A DNA stretch of 36,609 nt from the NCBI GenBank assembly GCA_937892735.1, contig CALBGL010000045.1, positions 1 to 36,609 of the forward strand, given 5' to 3'. The notes under the pieces are model-generated. The model did no database searches. It was not told where the DNA came from and saw only the letters and a program-made list of their open reading frames with translations. Below, piece by piece: positions 25,627 to 32,920 of the stretch. How positions within the stretch are numbered: position 1 is the first letter of the stretch; each line of letters begins with the position of its first letter. Both the position numbers and the translations under genes were made by a program. This DNA is from an uncultured Clostridia bacterium. Lineage in GTDB: Bacteria; Bacillota; Clostridia; Lachnospirales; Bianqueaceae.

Positions 25627-25936
25627 GATAATACCTCCTGTGGATAAGTTTCATCGCGTTTCTTATGTTCTAGCGAACGCGAATAGAATAGTAATAGAAT
25701 TGTTTGGTAGTAGTAATAGTAGTAGGGACCGTGGATTGTTGGAAAAGGGGGATAAAGCTTTATAAAATGCGGATTACAGGAGTGCATAACTTTGTGGAGA
25801 AAAATGCATAACCTGTGGATAAACGAGAGTTATCCACGATCCTAAAATTGGGAAATATTTACAATTCTAAGTTATCCACGCAAATTCACAGGATATCCAC
25901 ATAGGATGTGTGGATAAAGTGGATAACTTAGAAAAA
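25627..25936. other. Replication origin oriC, downstream part (dnaA-dnaN intergenic)
   Basis: This 310-bp gap holds a DnaA-box cluster, a trinucleotide DnaA-trio repeat and AT-rich DNA. Perfect TTATCCACA boxes (minus strand) are at 25639-25647, 25814-25822 and 25909-25917. One-mismatch boxes are at 25830-25838, 25872-25880, 25893-25901 and 25918-25926. This matches the incC/basal unwinding part of the Bacillus bipartite origin. Whether initiation occurs here has not been shown by the sequence itself. Confidence 0.9.
25708..25738 (-). other. DnaA-trio strand-separation element with GC clamp and weak DnaA box
   Basis: Six trinucleotides TAG-TAG-TAA-TAG-TAG-TAG run from 25708 to 25725. On the minus strand the order is a weak box (25730-25738), GC cluster GGTCCC (25725-25730), then the trios, then an A+T-rich stretch (25681-25707) with further trio-like triplets. 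This is the order described for the Bacillus basal unwinding system. Confidence 0.85.
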
Positions 25937-27298
25937 TCATTCTCCCGTCAAACGACGTTCAATATCATTGACCGCCCGAAGAAGTTCTTCATTATTTAGA
26001 TTCTTTAGATCATCCGCAATTTTGTCTGCGCCATACATGACGGTTGTACGGTCTCTTCCGCCTAATACGGTGCCGATGGTTTTTAAGGGATCCGTAGTCA
26101 ATTTGCGGCATAGATACATGCAGATCTGCCGAGGATACGCGATATTTTGTGGTTTTTTCTTGGATTTTATATCCTCTACCGTAATCTGGTAATATTCACA
26201 AACGGTTTCGATGATGCGCTGACAGGAAATGGTTTTTTTAATATCATTCCCTGTATAGTCTTTCAACGCATTTGAAGCGATTTCAATCGTGACTTTCGTA
26301 TTCGGACTCAGAAGCCGGCAATAGGCTTCCACACAGGTGAGAGCGCCTTCCAGATCACGAATGTTGGAATTGATATGATCCGCGATGAAGCTGAGGACGT
26401 CCATATCAATGTCCAGGTGATTCTGTTCGGCTTTCTTCTTTAATATGGCGATTCGTGTTTCGTAGTCCGGAGCCTGAATATCGGCGATGAGTCCCCACTT
26501 GAATCGAGAACGAATCCGTTCGGAGAGCTGCTCGATCTCTTCTGGCGGACGGTCAGAGCATATTACAATTTGTTTGTTATCATTATATAGAGTATTAAAG
26601 GTATGGAAAAACTCATCCTGCGTAGCCTGCTTATTTCCCAAAAACTGAATATCATCAATTAGGAGAACATCGATTTGGCGATATTTCTCACGAAAAGAAT
26701 CATTTTTGTTGGAACTGATTGAATTGATCAGCTCATTCATGAAAGTTTCGGAGGGTACATACAGCACATGTTTAGAGGAATCGCAGTCCAGCACATGGTT
26801 TCCGATCGCATGGAGCAGATGCGTCTTACCCAACCCGGAGTCTCCCCAGATAAAAAGCGGATTATAGGTGTTGCCGGGAAAGTCGGCAACTGCCAGACAG
26901 GAATGGTAGGCCAGCTTATTGTGATTTCCTTCTACAAATGACTCAAATGTGTAGCGAGGATTCAGATGGGCCTGGATCTTCAAAGACTCCAGAATGGAGT
27001 TTTCTTCCTCCTGTGAAGTGTTGGGAAGCTGATACTTGCCCTTATCTACGATTTCAAATGTAAAATCGTTATAATTCAACATCTCAAAGCATTTCTGCAG
27101 ATGATCTTTAAACTTCGTCGAAACAATTTTCTTGGCTAATGGATTTTCTGATTCCAGGATCAGCGTTTTTTTCGGACCATCTTCTACCACATCCACGGCC
27201 TGCATGTCCTGAAACCATCCTTTATAAGTCACCTCTGTCAGATCTTGACGCAAAAGCTGTTGAATCTCTGAGTAAATTGATGATGGATCATATTTCAT
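25937..27298 (-). CDS. dnaA: Chromosomal replication initiator protein DnaA
   Basis: The 453-aa protein has domain I (about 1-85), a short linker (about 90-115), an AAA+ domain with Walker A GDSGLGKT (152-159), Walker B VLLIDDIQF (211-219) and arginine-rich box RIRSRFKWGL. Domain IV has YPRQICMYL and the signature GGRDRTTVMYG. Two positions that contact the DnaA box differ from the usual: His of the RDHTT motif is Arg417, and the Arg before the PRQ helix is Lys. The ATG has GGAGG at 11 bp. It reads leftward, toward dnaN and recF; DnaA boxes flank it on both sides. Confidence 0.96.
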   Translation of the reverse strand: MKYDPSSIYSEIQQLLRQDLTEVTYKGWFQDMQAVDVVEDGPKKTLILESENPLAKKIVSTKFKDHLQKCFEMLNYNDFTFEIVDKGKYQLPNTSQEEENSILESLKIQAHLNPRYTFESFVEGNHNKLAYHSCLAVADFPGNTYNPLFIWGDSGLGKTHLLHAIGNHVLDCDSSKHVLYVPSETFMNELINSISSNKNDSFREKYRQIDVLLIDDIQFLGNKQATQDEFFHTFNTLYNDNKQIVICSDRPPEEIEQLSERIRSRFKWGLIADIQAPDYETRIAILKKKAEQNHLDIDMDVLSFIADHINSNIRDLEGALTCVEAYCRLLSPNTKVTIEIASNALKDYTGNDIKKTISCQRIIETVCEYYQITVEDIKSKKKPQNIAYPRQICMYLCRKLTTDPLKTIGTVLGGRDRTTVMYGADKIADDLKNLNNEELLRAVNDIERRLTGE

Positions 27299-27339
27299 TG
27301 CGGATCAAACCTCCAAAACGATATGGAACTGAAAAATTG

Positions 27340-27460
27340 TTGATAACTTTATCCAACATATCCACGGCTTAAAATCTTCAGTCCAGGGAATATACACAGG
27401 ATTTTCACATAGATATCCACGAAGATATCCACAGGGTGTGGATATCTTTTTGGATAAAAT
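27340..27460. other. Replication origin oriC, upstream part with DnaA-box dyad
   Basis: Between dnaA and the divergent plus-strand gene lie several TATCCAC-type boxes. AGATATCCAC is repeated at 27411-27420 and 27423-27432, exactly 12 bp apart. AAGATATCCACA (27422-27433) and TGTGGATATCTT (27437-27448) form a perfect 12-bp dyad around GGG, giving two facing one-mismatch DnaA boxes. TTATCCAAA-type and TTATCCAAC-type weak boxes are at 27449-27457 and 27350-27358. This corresponds to the incAB region of Bacillus and probably also represses dnaA. Confidence 0.82.
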
Positions 27461-27485
27461 CCTTCTATGGAATCTGAATGGATTT

Positions 27486-27515
27486 ATCATACCACAAAAT
27501 ATCATTACGTTGCAA
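27486..27515 (-). promoter_or_regulatory. Candidate dnaA promoter
   Basis: On the minus strand TTGCAA (27510-27515) and TATGAT (27486-27491) are 18 bp apart. Transcription would start near 27479 and run through the DnaA-box dyad in a leader of about 180 nt, which would suit autorepression. Confidence 0.45.
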
Positions 27516-27524
27516 CAGTTTCAA

Positions 27525-27553
27525 TTGACATTTGGCGAAAAAAAAAGTATGAT
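27525..27553 (+). promoter_or_regulatory. Near-consensus promoter for the DUF4867-isomerase operon
   Basis: Perfect TTGACA (27525-27530), a 17-bp spacer containing a run of A residues, and TATGAT (27548-27553). Its -35 box is 10 bp from the candidate dnaA -35 box, back to back. Confidence 0.8.
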
Positions 27554-27587
27554 AGAGGTAACCAATTTTTTGAGGGGGTTAGATGGC

Positions 27588-28214
27588 ATGAAGGTTCAAA
27601 AAGTGACGGATTCTTCGTTTTCAAAATATGGAAAAGTATTGTCCGGATATGGTTTTGAAAAGCTGTTAGACACACTGAGAGAATGCAGCGAAAAGCCTTC
27701 CTGTGGGACAATCTATGTTCCGTCCGATGAGACACTGGAAGCATGCGAAGTGTACGCGGAGTTGAGAGATCGGGCCTATGGCGGTATGCCAATTCAGATT
27801 GGATACTGTAATGGGAGCAATCATCGTTTGAATTGCCTGGAATATCATAGGGATTCGGAAGTGGACATTGCCGCGGATGATGTGATCCTGCTGTTAGGAC
27901 ATCAGGCTGAGATTCAAGATGGTACGTATGATACTTCCAAGGTAGAAGCGTTTTTGCTGCCGGCCGGAGTTGCTGTGGAGCTGTATGCGACAACGCTTCA
28001 TTATGCGCCTTGTAATGGCGAGGGAAAGGATGGCTTCCGGGTCGTCATCGTGCTGCCGCGAGGAACCAATACCGATATGCCGCAGTTTACGGCTGGGTGT
28101 GAGGAAGATCGGTGGATGACAGCCAGAAATAAGTGGCTGTTGGCCCATCCAGACGCGCCGGAAGCGCAGAATGGCGCGCATGTGGGCCTGGTTGGAGAGA
28201 ATATTTCTATATAA
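27588..28214 (+). CDS. DUF4867 family protein, predicted sugar-metabolism partner
   Basis: The 208-aa protein matches my recollection of DUF4867, a family found beside L-fucose/L-arabinose isomerase genes in Clostridia; its function is undescribed. The beta-rich central part (HRLNCLEYHRDSEVDIAADD, EAFLLPAGVAVELYATTLHYAPC, GFRVVIVLPRG) looks like a cupin-type barrel with possible His/Glu ligands, which is inference. There is no signal peptide, so it is cytoplasmic. The start at 27588 is chosen because it follows GAGGGGG and lies downstream of the promoter; longer in-frame readings would begin inside the origin. It precedes the isomerase gene by 37 bp, suggesting cotranscription. Confidence 0.75.
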   Translation: MKVQKVTDSSFSKYGKVLSGYGFEKLLDTLRECSEKPSCGTIYVPSDETLEACEVYAELRDRAYGGMPIQIGYCNGSNHRLNCLEYHRDSEVDIAADDVILLLGHQAEIQDGTYDTSKVEAFLLPAGVAVELYATTLHYAPCNGEGKDGFRVVIVLPRGTNTDMPQFTAGCEEDRWMTARNKWLLAHPDAPEAQNGAHVGLVGENISI

Positions 28215-28251
28215 TTTAATAAGATAAATATATTTTAGGGAGGTACAAAAA

Positions 28252-29733
28252 ATGAAAAACATGCCAGAGGTAAAATTAGGTTTAATTGCCGTCAGTCGGG
28301 ATTGTTTTCCGATCACATTGTCAGATCGGCGCAGTCAGGAAGTTGTCACGGCTGCGAAAGAGCAGGGCGTGGAGGTCTATCGTTCTAAGACGGTCGTCGA
28401 GAGTGAGACCGATATGCTGAAGGCGGTAGCAGATATTGAGGCGGAGGGCGTGAACGCGCTTGTTGTATATCTTGGCAATTTTGGACCGGAGAGCGCGGAG
28501 ACGATCATCGCGCAGAAGTTTGCAGGACCAGTGATGTATGTAGCGGCGGCAGAGGAATCTCAGGAGGATCTGGTGCAGGGCCGGGGAGACGCATATTGTG
28601 GTATGCTCAATTGCTCCTATAATCTGGCGCTCAGAGGATGCAAGGCGATCATCCCGGAGTATCCTGTCGGACGTCCGGAAGATGTGGCGAAGATGATTGC
28701 GGAGTTTATTCCTGTAGCCAGAGCCATTCTGGGTCTTAAGAACCTGAAAGTATTTACTTTTGGTCCCAGACCGCAGGATTTCATGGCTTGTAATGCGCCG
28801 ATTCAGCCTCTGTTTGACTTGGGGCTTGAGATTCAGGAAAACTCAGAGCTGGATCTTCTGGTGGCATTTCGCAAGCATGCGGACGATCCGAGAATCTCTG
28901 ACGTAGTGAAGGAAATGGCGGAAGAGACCGGCAACGATAACCCCTACGCAGGAATTCTTCCTAAACTGGCACAGTATGAATTAACCCTTCTGGATTGGGC
29001 GGAGGAAAATAAGGGAAGCCGAGAATATTATGTATTCGCCAATAAGTGCTGGCCCGCGTTCCAGACAGAATTCGGCTTTGTTCCTTGTTACGTGAATTCG
29101 CGTTTGGCAGCTCGTGGTATTCCGGTGAGCTGTGAGGTGGATATTTTTGGCGCCGTGAGCGAGTATTTAGGGGCTTGTGTCTCCGGAGACGCGGTTACGC
29201 TTTTGGATATCAATAACTCAGTACCTAAGGATATGTATGAGAGTGAGATTAAGAATGAAGCCAATTATACTCTTCAGGATGTCTTTATGGGCTTCCACTG
29301 CGGAAATACGCCGGTATGTAAGCTGACGAAGGCGCATATGGGATATCAGCTTATTATGAAGCGTTCCCTGGAGCCGGATTCGGAGCCGAATATCACAAGA
29401 GGCACCATCGAAGGGGATATCATGCCAGGAGAGATCACATTCTATCGTTTGCAGGGAAATGCCAGAGGGCAGTTAAAGGGATATATCGCGCAGGGCGAGG
29501 TATTGCCGGTAGCGACCCGTTCCTTTGGCGGAATCGGTGTATTTGCCATTCCGGAAATGGGACGTTTCTATCGTCACGTTTTGATTGAGAAAAATTATCC
29601 CCATCATGGCGCGGTTGCCTTTGGTCATTACGGAAAGGCGATCTTTACAGTCATGAAGTATTTGGGAGTCGAAGACGTAGCCTTCAATCAGCCGAAGGGT
29701 ATGTTGTATCCATCTGAGAATCCTTTTGCGTAA
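28252..29733 (+). CDS. L-fucose/L-arabinose isomerase family protein
   Basis: The 493-aa protein has the FucI/AraA-like layout: an N-terminal alpha/beta domain (LGLIAVSRDCFP, ALVVYLGNFGPE), a central region (NKCWPAFQTEFGFVPCYVNSRLA) and C-terminal barrel residues ending YHRT-free but with RHVLIEKNYPHHGAVAFGH. Candidate metal ligands are Glu295 (SCEVDIFGA), Asp319 (LLDINN) and His349 (GFHCGN), by analogy with fucose isomerase. It should interconvert an aldose and ketose such as L-fucose and L-fuculose; the exact sugar is uncertain, as the family includes divergent members. GGGAGG precedes the ATG. No kinase or aldolase for the ketose is in the window. Confidence 0.82.
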   Translation: MKNMPEVKLGLIAVSRDCFPITLSDRRSQEVVTAAKEQGVEVYRSKTVVESETDMLKAVADIEAEGVNALVVYLGNFGPESAETIIAQKFAGPVMYVAAAEESQEDLVQGRGDAYCGMLNCSYNLALRGCKAIIPEYPVGRPEDVAKMIAEFIPVARAILGLKNLKVFTFGPRPQDFMACNAPIQPLFDLGLEIQENSELDLLVAFRKHADDPRISDVVKEMAEETGNDNPYAGILPKLAQYELTLLDWAEENKGSREYYVFANKCWPAFQTEFGFVPCYVNSRLAARGIPVSCEVDIFGAVSEYLGACVSGDAVTLLDINNSVPKDMYESEIKNEANYTLQDVFMGFHCGNTPVCKLTKAHMGYQLIMKRSLEPDSEPNITRGTIEGDIMPGEITFYRLQGNARGQLKGYIAQGEVLPVATRSFGGIGVFAIPEMGRFYRHVLIEKNYPHHGAVAFGHYGKAIFTVMKYLGVEDVAFNQPKGMLYPSENPFA

Positions 29734-29741
29734 ATAAAATA

Positions 29742-29785
29742 AAAGGGGCTGCCTGCGTCTATGCAGCGGCTCCCTTTCTCTTTTT
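29742..29785 (+). terminator. Probable terminator after the isomerase gene
   Basis: AAAGGG-GCTGC (29742-29753) pairs with GCAGC and CCCTTT (29763-29776), leaving a short bulge, followed by a T-rich tract to 29785. It starts just after the isomerase stop codon. Confidence 0.5.
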
Positions 29786-29799
29786 GGGAGGGTATTTTC

Positions 29800-30816
29800 A
29801 TGGTATTTCAGAATATGGAATTTCATAATGTGGAGTGTCTGGAAGAGCGATTAGGGGGGTACATGCTGCAGCGTTTTCCGGAAGAAGTGCGTCTGGGTCT
29901 GGGGTATCAAGACCATGATCGGGGAAGGATGTATAGCCAAATGCCGGTAGGATGCGAGATCCGATTTGTTACAGACGCGCATTTTTTCAGGATTTCCCTG
30001 TCTTCCTATGAAAAGGATAATCGAATATTCGTATATCGGGGAAATTTTTTGCAGAGTGTTTTAGATCTTCCCGCGGGAAAGATCAGTACGTTTCATATCG
30101 AGGAACCGGCAGGATGGTCGGATATAGAGAAAGAGGCTTTTCAAGGACATCGTTTTTCCTCACGGGTCTGGCGGATCGTCATGGATAAGGAGGCCGCTGT
30201 TTTATATTATGGCGCGGATTTTGTGGGACATTCAGTCAGGCCGCCGTATCCGGAAGAGATACCGGTGAAAAAGTGGATGGCCTATGGTTCTTCAATCACA
30301 TTTGGCGGAGACGCTCATTTGGGAATCAATGCCTATGCAATGAAGACAGCCAGACTCCTAGATCTGGATCTATACAATAAGTCTATTGCCGGATCCTGTT
30401 TCTGCGATGATTCTGTGGTAGAGTATCTGGCAGAAAAAGCACCGCAGATGAATCTAGTGACTTGTGAATTGGGGATTAACATGCTGCGGCGCTTTTCGGA
30501 GGAAATTTTTAAAGAGAGAACCTATCGTTTGATCGGAAGGTTGAGGGAGGTAGCTCCTGATACAAAAATTGCTGTCATTACGCCATTTACCGCGGGAACT
30601 GCTTATCAGAAAGATGAATTTACCGAAGGAAGAATGCGTTATTACGCATTTACAGATATCTTAAAAGCATATCCGGATCCAGCTGTGACGGTGTGGGATG
30701 GCAGAGAGATTTTGAAAGATTTTTCAGGATTATCGTCAGACTTGTTACATCCATCGGATGAGGGCCACGCTATGATGGCGATGGAGTTAGCAAATAAGAT
30801 CAAAAAGATCATATAA
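29800..30816 (+). CDS. SGNH/GDSL hydrolase, probable carbohydrate esterase
   Basis: The 338-aa protein has an N-terminal beta-rich domain (about 1-150) before the SGNH core. Block I is YGSSITFGG (Ser165 in GSS rather than GDS), block II NKSIAGSCF, block III ELGINM, and block V DLLHPSDEGH (Asp314 and His317). The four-block pattern with an accessory sandwich resembles bacterial acetylxylan or rhamnogalacturonan-type esterases, but the substrate is not predictable. No signal peptide is visible, so a cytoplasmic role on imported oligosaccharides is likely. The ATG at 29800 follows GGGAGGG. The moxR gene starts 16 bp later. Confidence 0.78.
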   Translation: MVFQNMEFHNVECLEERLGGYMLQRFPEEVRLGLGYQDHDRGRMYSQMPVGCEIRFVTDAHFFRISLSSYEKDNRIFVYRGNFLQSVLDLPAGKISTFHIEEPAGWSDIEKEAFQGHRFSSRVWRIVMDKEAAVLYYGADFVGHSVRPPYPEEIPVKKWMAYGSSITFGGDAHLGINAYAMKTARLLDLDLYNKSIAGSCFCDDSVVEYLAEKAPQMNLVTCELGINMLRRFSEEIFKERTYRLIGRLREVAPDTKIAVITPFTAGTAYQKDEFTEGRMRYYAFTDILKAYPDPAVTVWDGREILKDFSGLSSDLLHPSDEGHAMMAMELANKIKKII

Positions 30817-30832
30817 TGGAAGGCGGACACCA

Positions 30833-31795
30833 ATGGATATTCAACAGATGAAAGAAATCGCGGATGGAATTCGCGCCAATGTGGAAAAGGTCATTGTAGG
30901 AAAGAGCCATGTGATCGAATTGGTTCTGGCAGCTATGCTCGCGGAAGGACATGTGCTTTTGGAAGATGTTCCGGGAACGGGAAAAACGATGATGGCAAAG
31001 GCATTGGCGAAGTCCATTGATACGCAGTTTAAGAGAATCCAGTTTACACCGGATTTGCTGCCTTCGGATCTGATCGGTATTAACTACTATAATCAGAAAG
31101 AGGGAGAGTTTGTATTTCGTCAGGGAGCTCTGTTTACAAATATATTGTTAGCGGATGAGATTAACCGGGCTACGCCCAGAACCCAGTCCAGTTTATTAGA
31201 GAGTATGGAAGAAAAACAGATTACAGTGGATGGTACTACGTATGTTTTGGAAAAGCCTTTTTTTGTCATTGCGACGCAGAATCCTGTAGAAACCCAGGGC
31301 ACATTTCCATTGCCGGAAGCACAACTGGATCGTTTTATTATGCAGCTTTCCATGGGATACACCAGTAAAGAAGAGACGATGGAAATTTTGCATCGTTTTA
31401 TTGCCGCGTCCCCTGTAGAAAAAATCGAGAGTGTCTGCGGCAGAGAGGAGTTGCTTGCGATGCAGCAATTTGTGAAGACCGTTTATATTCATCCGGATAT
31501 TGCGGGGTACTCTGTGGATATCGTGGAAAAAACCAGAGAAAGAGATGATATCGCGCTGGGCGTCAGCCCCAGAGGAAACCTGTCCTATCTGCGAGCGGCG
31601 CAGGCATTGGCTGCCATACGGGGAAAGAACTTTGTGTCTCCGGATGAGATTAAGGATCTGGCTTTGCCAGTTTTGGGACATCGCATGATTCTAAAAAGCG
31701 GCATGAAAAATCGTTCTACACAGATTCAGGGAATTGTGGAGGAGATTCTAAGTACGGTTCCCGCGCCGACAGAAAACTGGAAAATCGATCAGTAA
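30833..31795 (+). CDS. MoxR-family AAA+ ATPase
   Basis: The 320-aa protein has Walker A DVPGTGKT (45-52), Walker B ILLADEINRATPRTQSSLLESM, sensor motif FVIATQNPVETQGTFPLPEAQLDRF and C-terminal SPRGNLSYLRAAQALAA with HRMIL, all typical of MoxR. These chaperone-like ATPases act on partner proteins that often contain DUF58 and VWA domains. Its DUF58 partner follows 15 bp later. The start has GGAAGGCGG upstream. Confidence 0.92.
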   Translation: MDIQQMKEIADGIRANVEKVIVGKSHVIELVLAAMLAEGHVLLEDVPGTGKTMMAKALAKSIDTQFKRIQFTPDLLPSDLIGINYYNQKEGEFVFRQGALFTNILLADEINRATPRTQSSLLESMEEKQITVDGTTYVLEKPFFVIATQNPVETQGTFPLPEAQLDRFIMQLSMGYTSKEETMEILHRFIAASPVEKIESVCGREELLAMQQFVKTVYIHPDIAGYSVDIVEKTRERDDIALGVSPRGNLSYLRAAQALAAIRGKNFVSPDEIKDLALPVLGHRMILKSGMKNRSTQIQGIVEEILSTVPAPTENWKIDQ

Positions 31796-31810
31796 GGAGG
31801 GATCATTTCC

Positions 31811-32917
31811 ATGCCCATTCTCGTTATTTTTGCGGTGGCCGGACTGATCTATCTTCTGCAGGACAGGATCTATAAACGATTCTGGAATGTGAATCTGCAT
31901 GCGGATGTGGAGTTTGAAGACCAGTTTATTTATGAAGGAGAGGATACTCATCTCAGAGAAACGCTGTCGAATGGAAAAATTCTTCCGCTGCCGTGGGTAT
32001 ACGTAAAGTTTCAGATCAATCGAAATGGAAAAGTAGGTCACTATCGCAGTGATCTGTTTAGCATACGTTTTTATCAGAAGATCCGGCGTCGTATTCCATT
32101 TCATCCCGAGACCAGAGGGATCTATACCATACGGGGAATCGATCTCATCAGCAATAATCTGTTTATCACACGCAAGTTTGTACAAACTTTGCAGGATTCT
32201 ACGACAATGGTGGTATATCCAAAGATGATTTCTGCCGAGGAGTTTCAGATTCCTTTTCAGAAAATGATGGGAGATATTATCACAAAACGATATATGATCG
32301 AAGACCCTTATATGTTTAAAGGAATCAGGGATTACCAGTCTTATGACAGTTTCAAGTCCATTAATTTCAAGGCTTCCGCACGGGCGGGAAAATGGTTGGT
32401 CAACGTTCATGATTATACGATTCAGCAGAAAGTGACGATCCTTTTGAATATGGACCGGGCAAATCAATATTATGATATGCGTTTATATGAAAACAGTATT
32501 CGAATGGCGGCCTCCATGGCGAATGCTTATGAACAGGAGGGCGTCCCGGTATCTTTGTGGTCCAATGGACGAGACGTGATGACAGGAGAAAACATCGAAT
32601 TGGAAGAAGGATGCGGTACTGGACATCTGCATACGCTGTTTGAGAATCTAGCTCGTATGGAAATCAGTCTGGAAGTAGAAGATTTCGCTCCTTTTCTGCA
32701 GAGGGCGGCAGAGGATACGGACGCCAATTCGATGTATTTGCTGATTTCGCCTTTTTTTGGAAAGAACTGCGTAGAAAATTTTGAAGAACTGCAAAAGAGG
32801 CATGAATCCGCCATGTGGATCTTGCCGGTTGTGCTCTCGGATCTTTCGGATTCTGATTTTAAGGGACAGGAGCTGGCTGATCGTCTTCCGAATATTTATT
32901 TGTGGAAGGTGGATTAG
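31811..32917 (+). CDS. DUF58 domain-containing protein
   Basis: The 368-aa protein has one hydrophobic N-terminal helix (residues 2-17), a beta-rich region and the DUF58 signature near the middle (FKGIRDYQSYDSF, then KSINFKASARAGKWLV and QKVTILLNMD), followed by a VWA-like end (LYLLISPFFG). Most homologues have two N-terminal helices; only one is seen here. It partners the adjacent MoxR ATPase, probably in cell-envelope assembly or protein-complex maturation. GGAGG is upstream of the ATG. Confidence 0.85.
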   Translation: MPILVIFAVAGLIYLLQDRIYKRFWNVNLHADVEFEDQFIYEGEDTHLRETLSNGKILPLPWVYVKFQINRNGKVGHYRSDLFSIRFYQKIRRRIPFHPETRGIYTIRGIDLISNNLFITRKFVQTLQDSTTMVVYPKMISAEEFQIPFQKMMGDIITKRYMIEDPYMFKGIRDYQSYDSFKSINFKASARAGKWLVNVHDYTIQQKVTILLNMDRANQYYDMRLYENSIRMAASMANAYEQEGVPVSLWSNGRDVMTGENIELEEGCGTGHLHTLFENLARMEISLEVEDFAPFLQRAAEDTDANSMYLLISPFFGKNCVENFEELQKRHESAMWILPVVLSDLSDSDFKGQELADRLPNIYLWKVD

Positions 32918-32920
32918 AAA

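Noticed and set aside
25681..25726. Short tandem repeat or microsatellite between dnaA and dnaN
   Set aside because: The TAG/TAA triplets fit the DnaA-trio element in position and orientation, next to a GC cluster and DnaA boxes.
27422..27450. Intrinsic terminator formed by the dyad upstream of dnaA
   Set aside because: The stem plus T run on the plus strand resembles a terminator, but no plus-strand gene lies upstream and both arms are DnaA-box-like.
31748..32467. Minus-strand 239-codon frame opposite the DUF58 gene
   Set aside because: It lies antisense within the DUF58 gene, has no ribosome binding site, and would be against the strand bias of the right arm.
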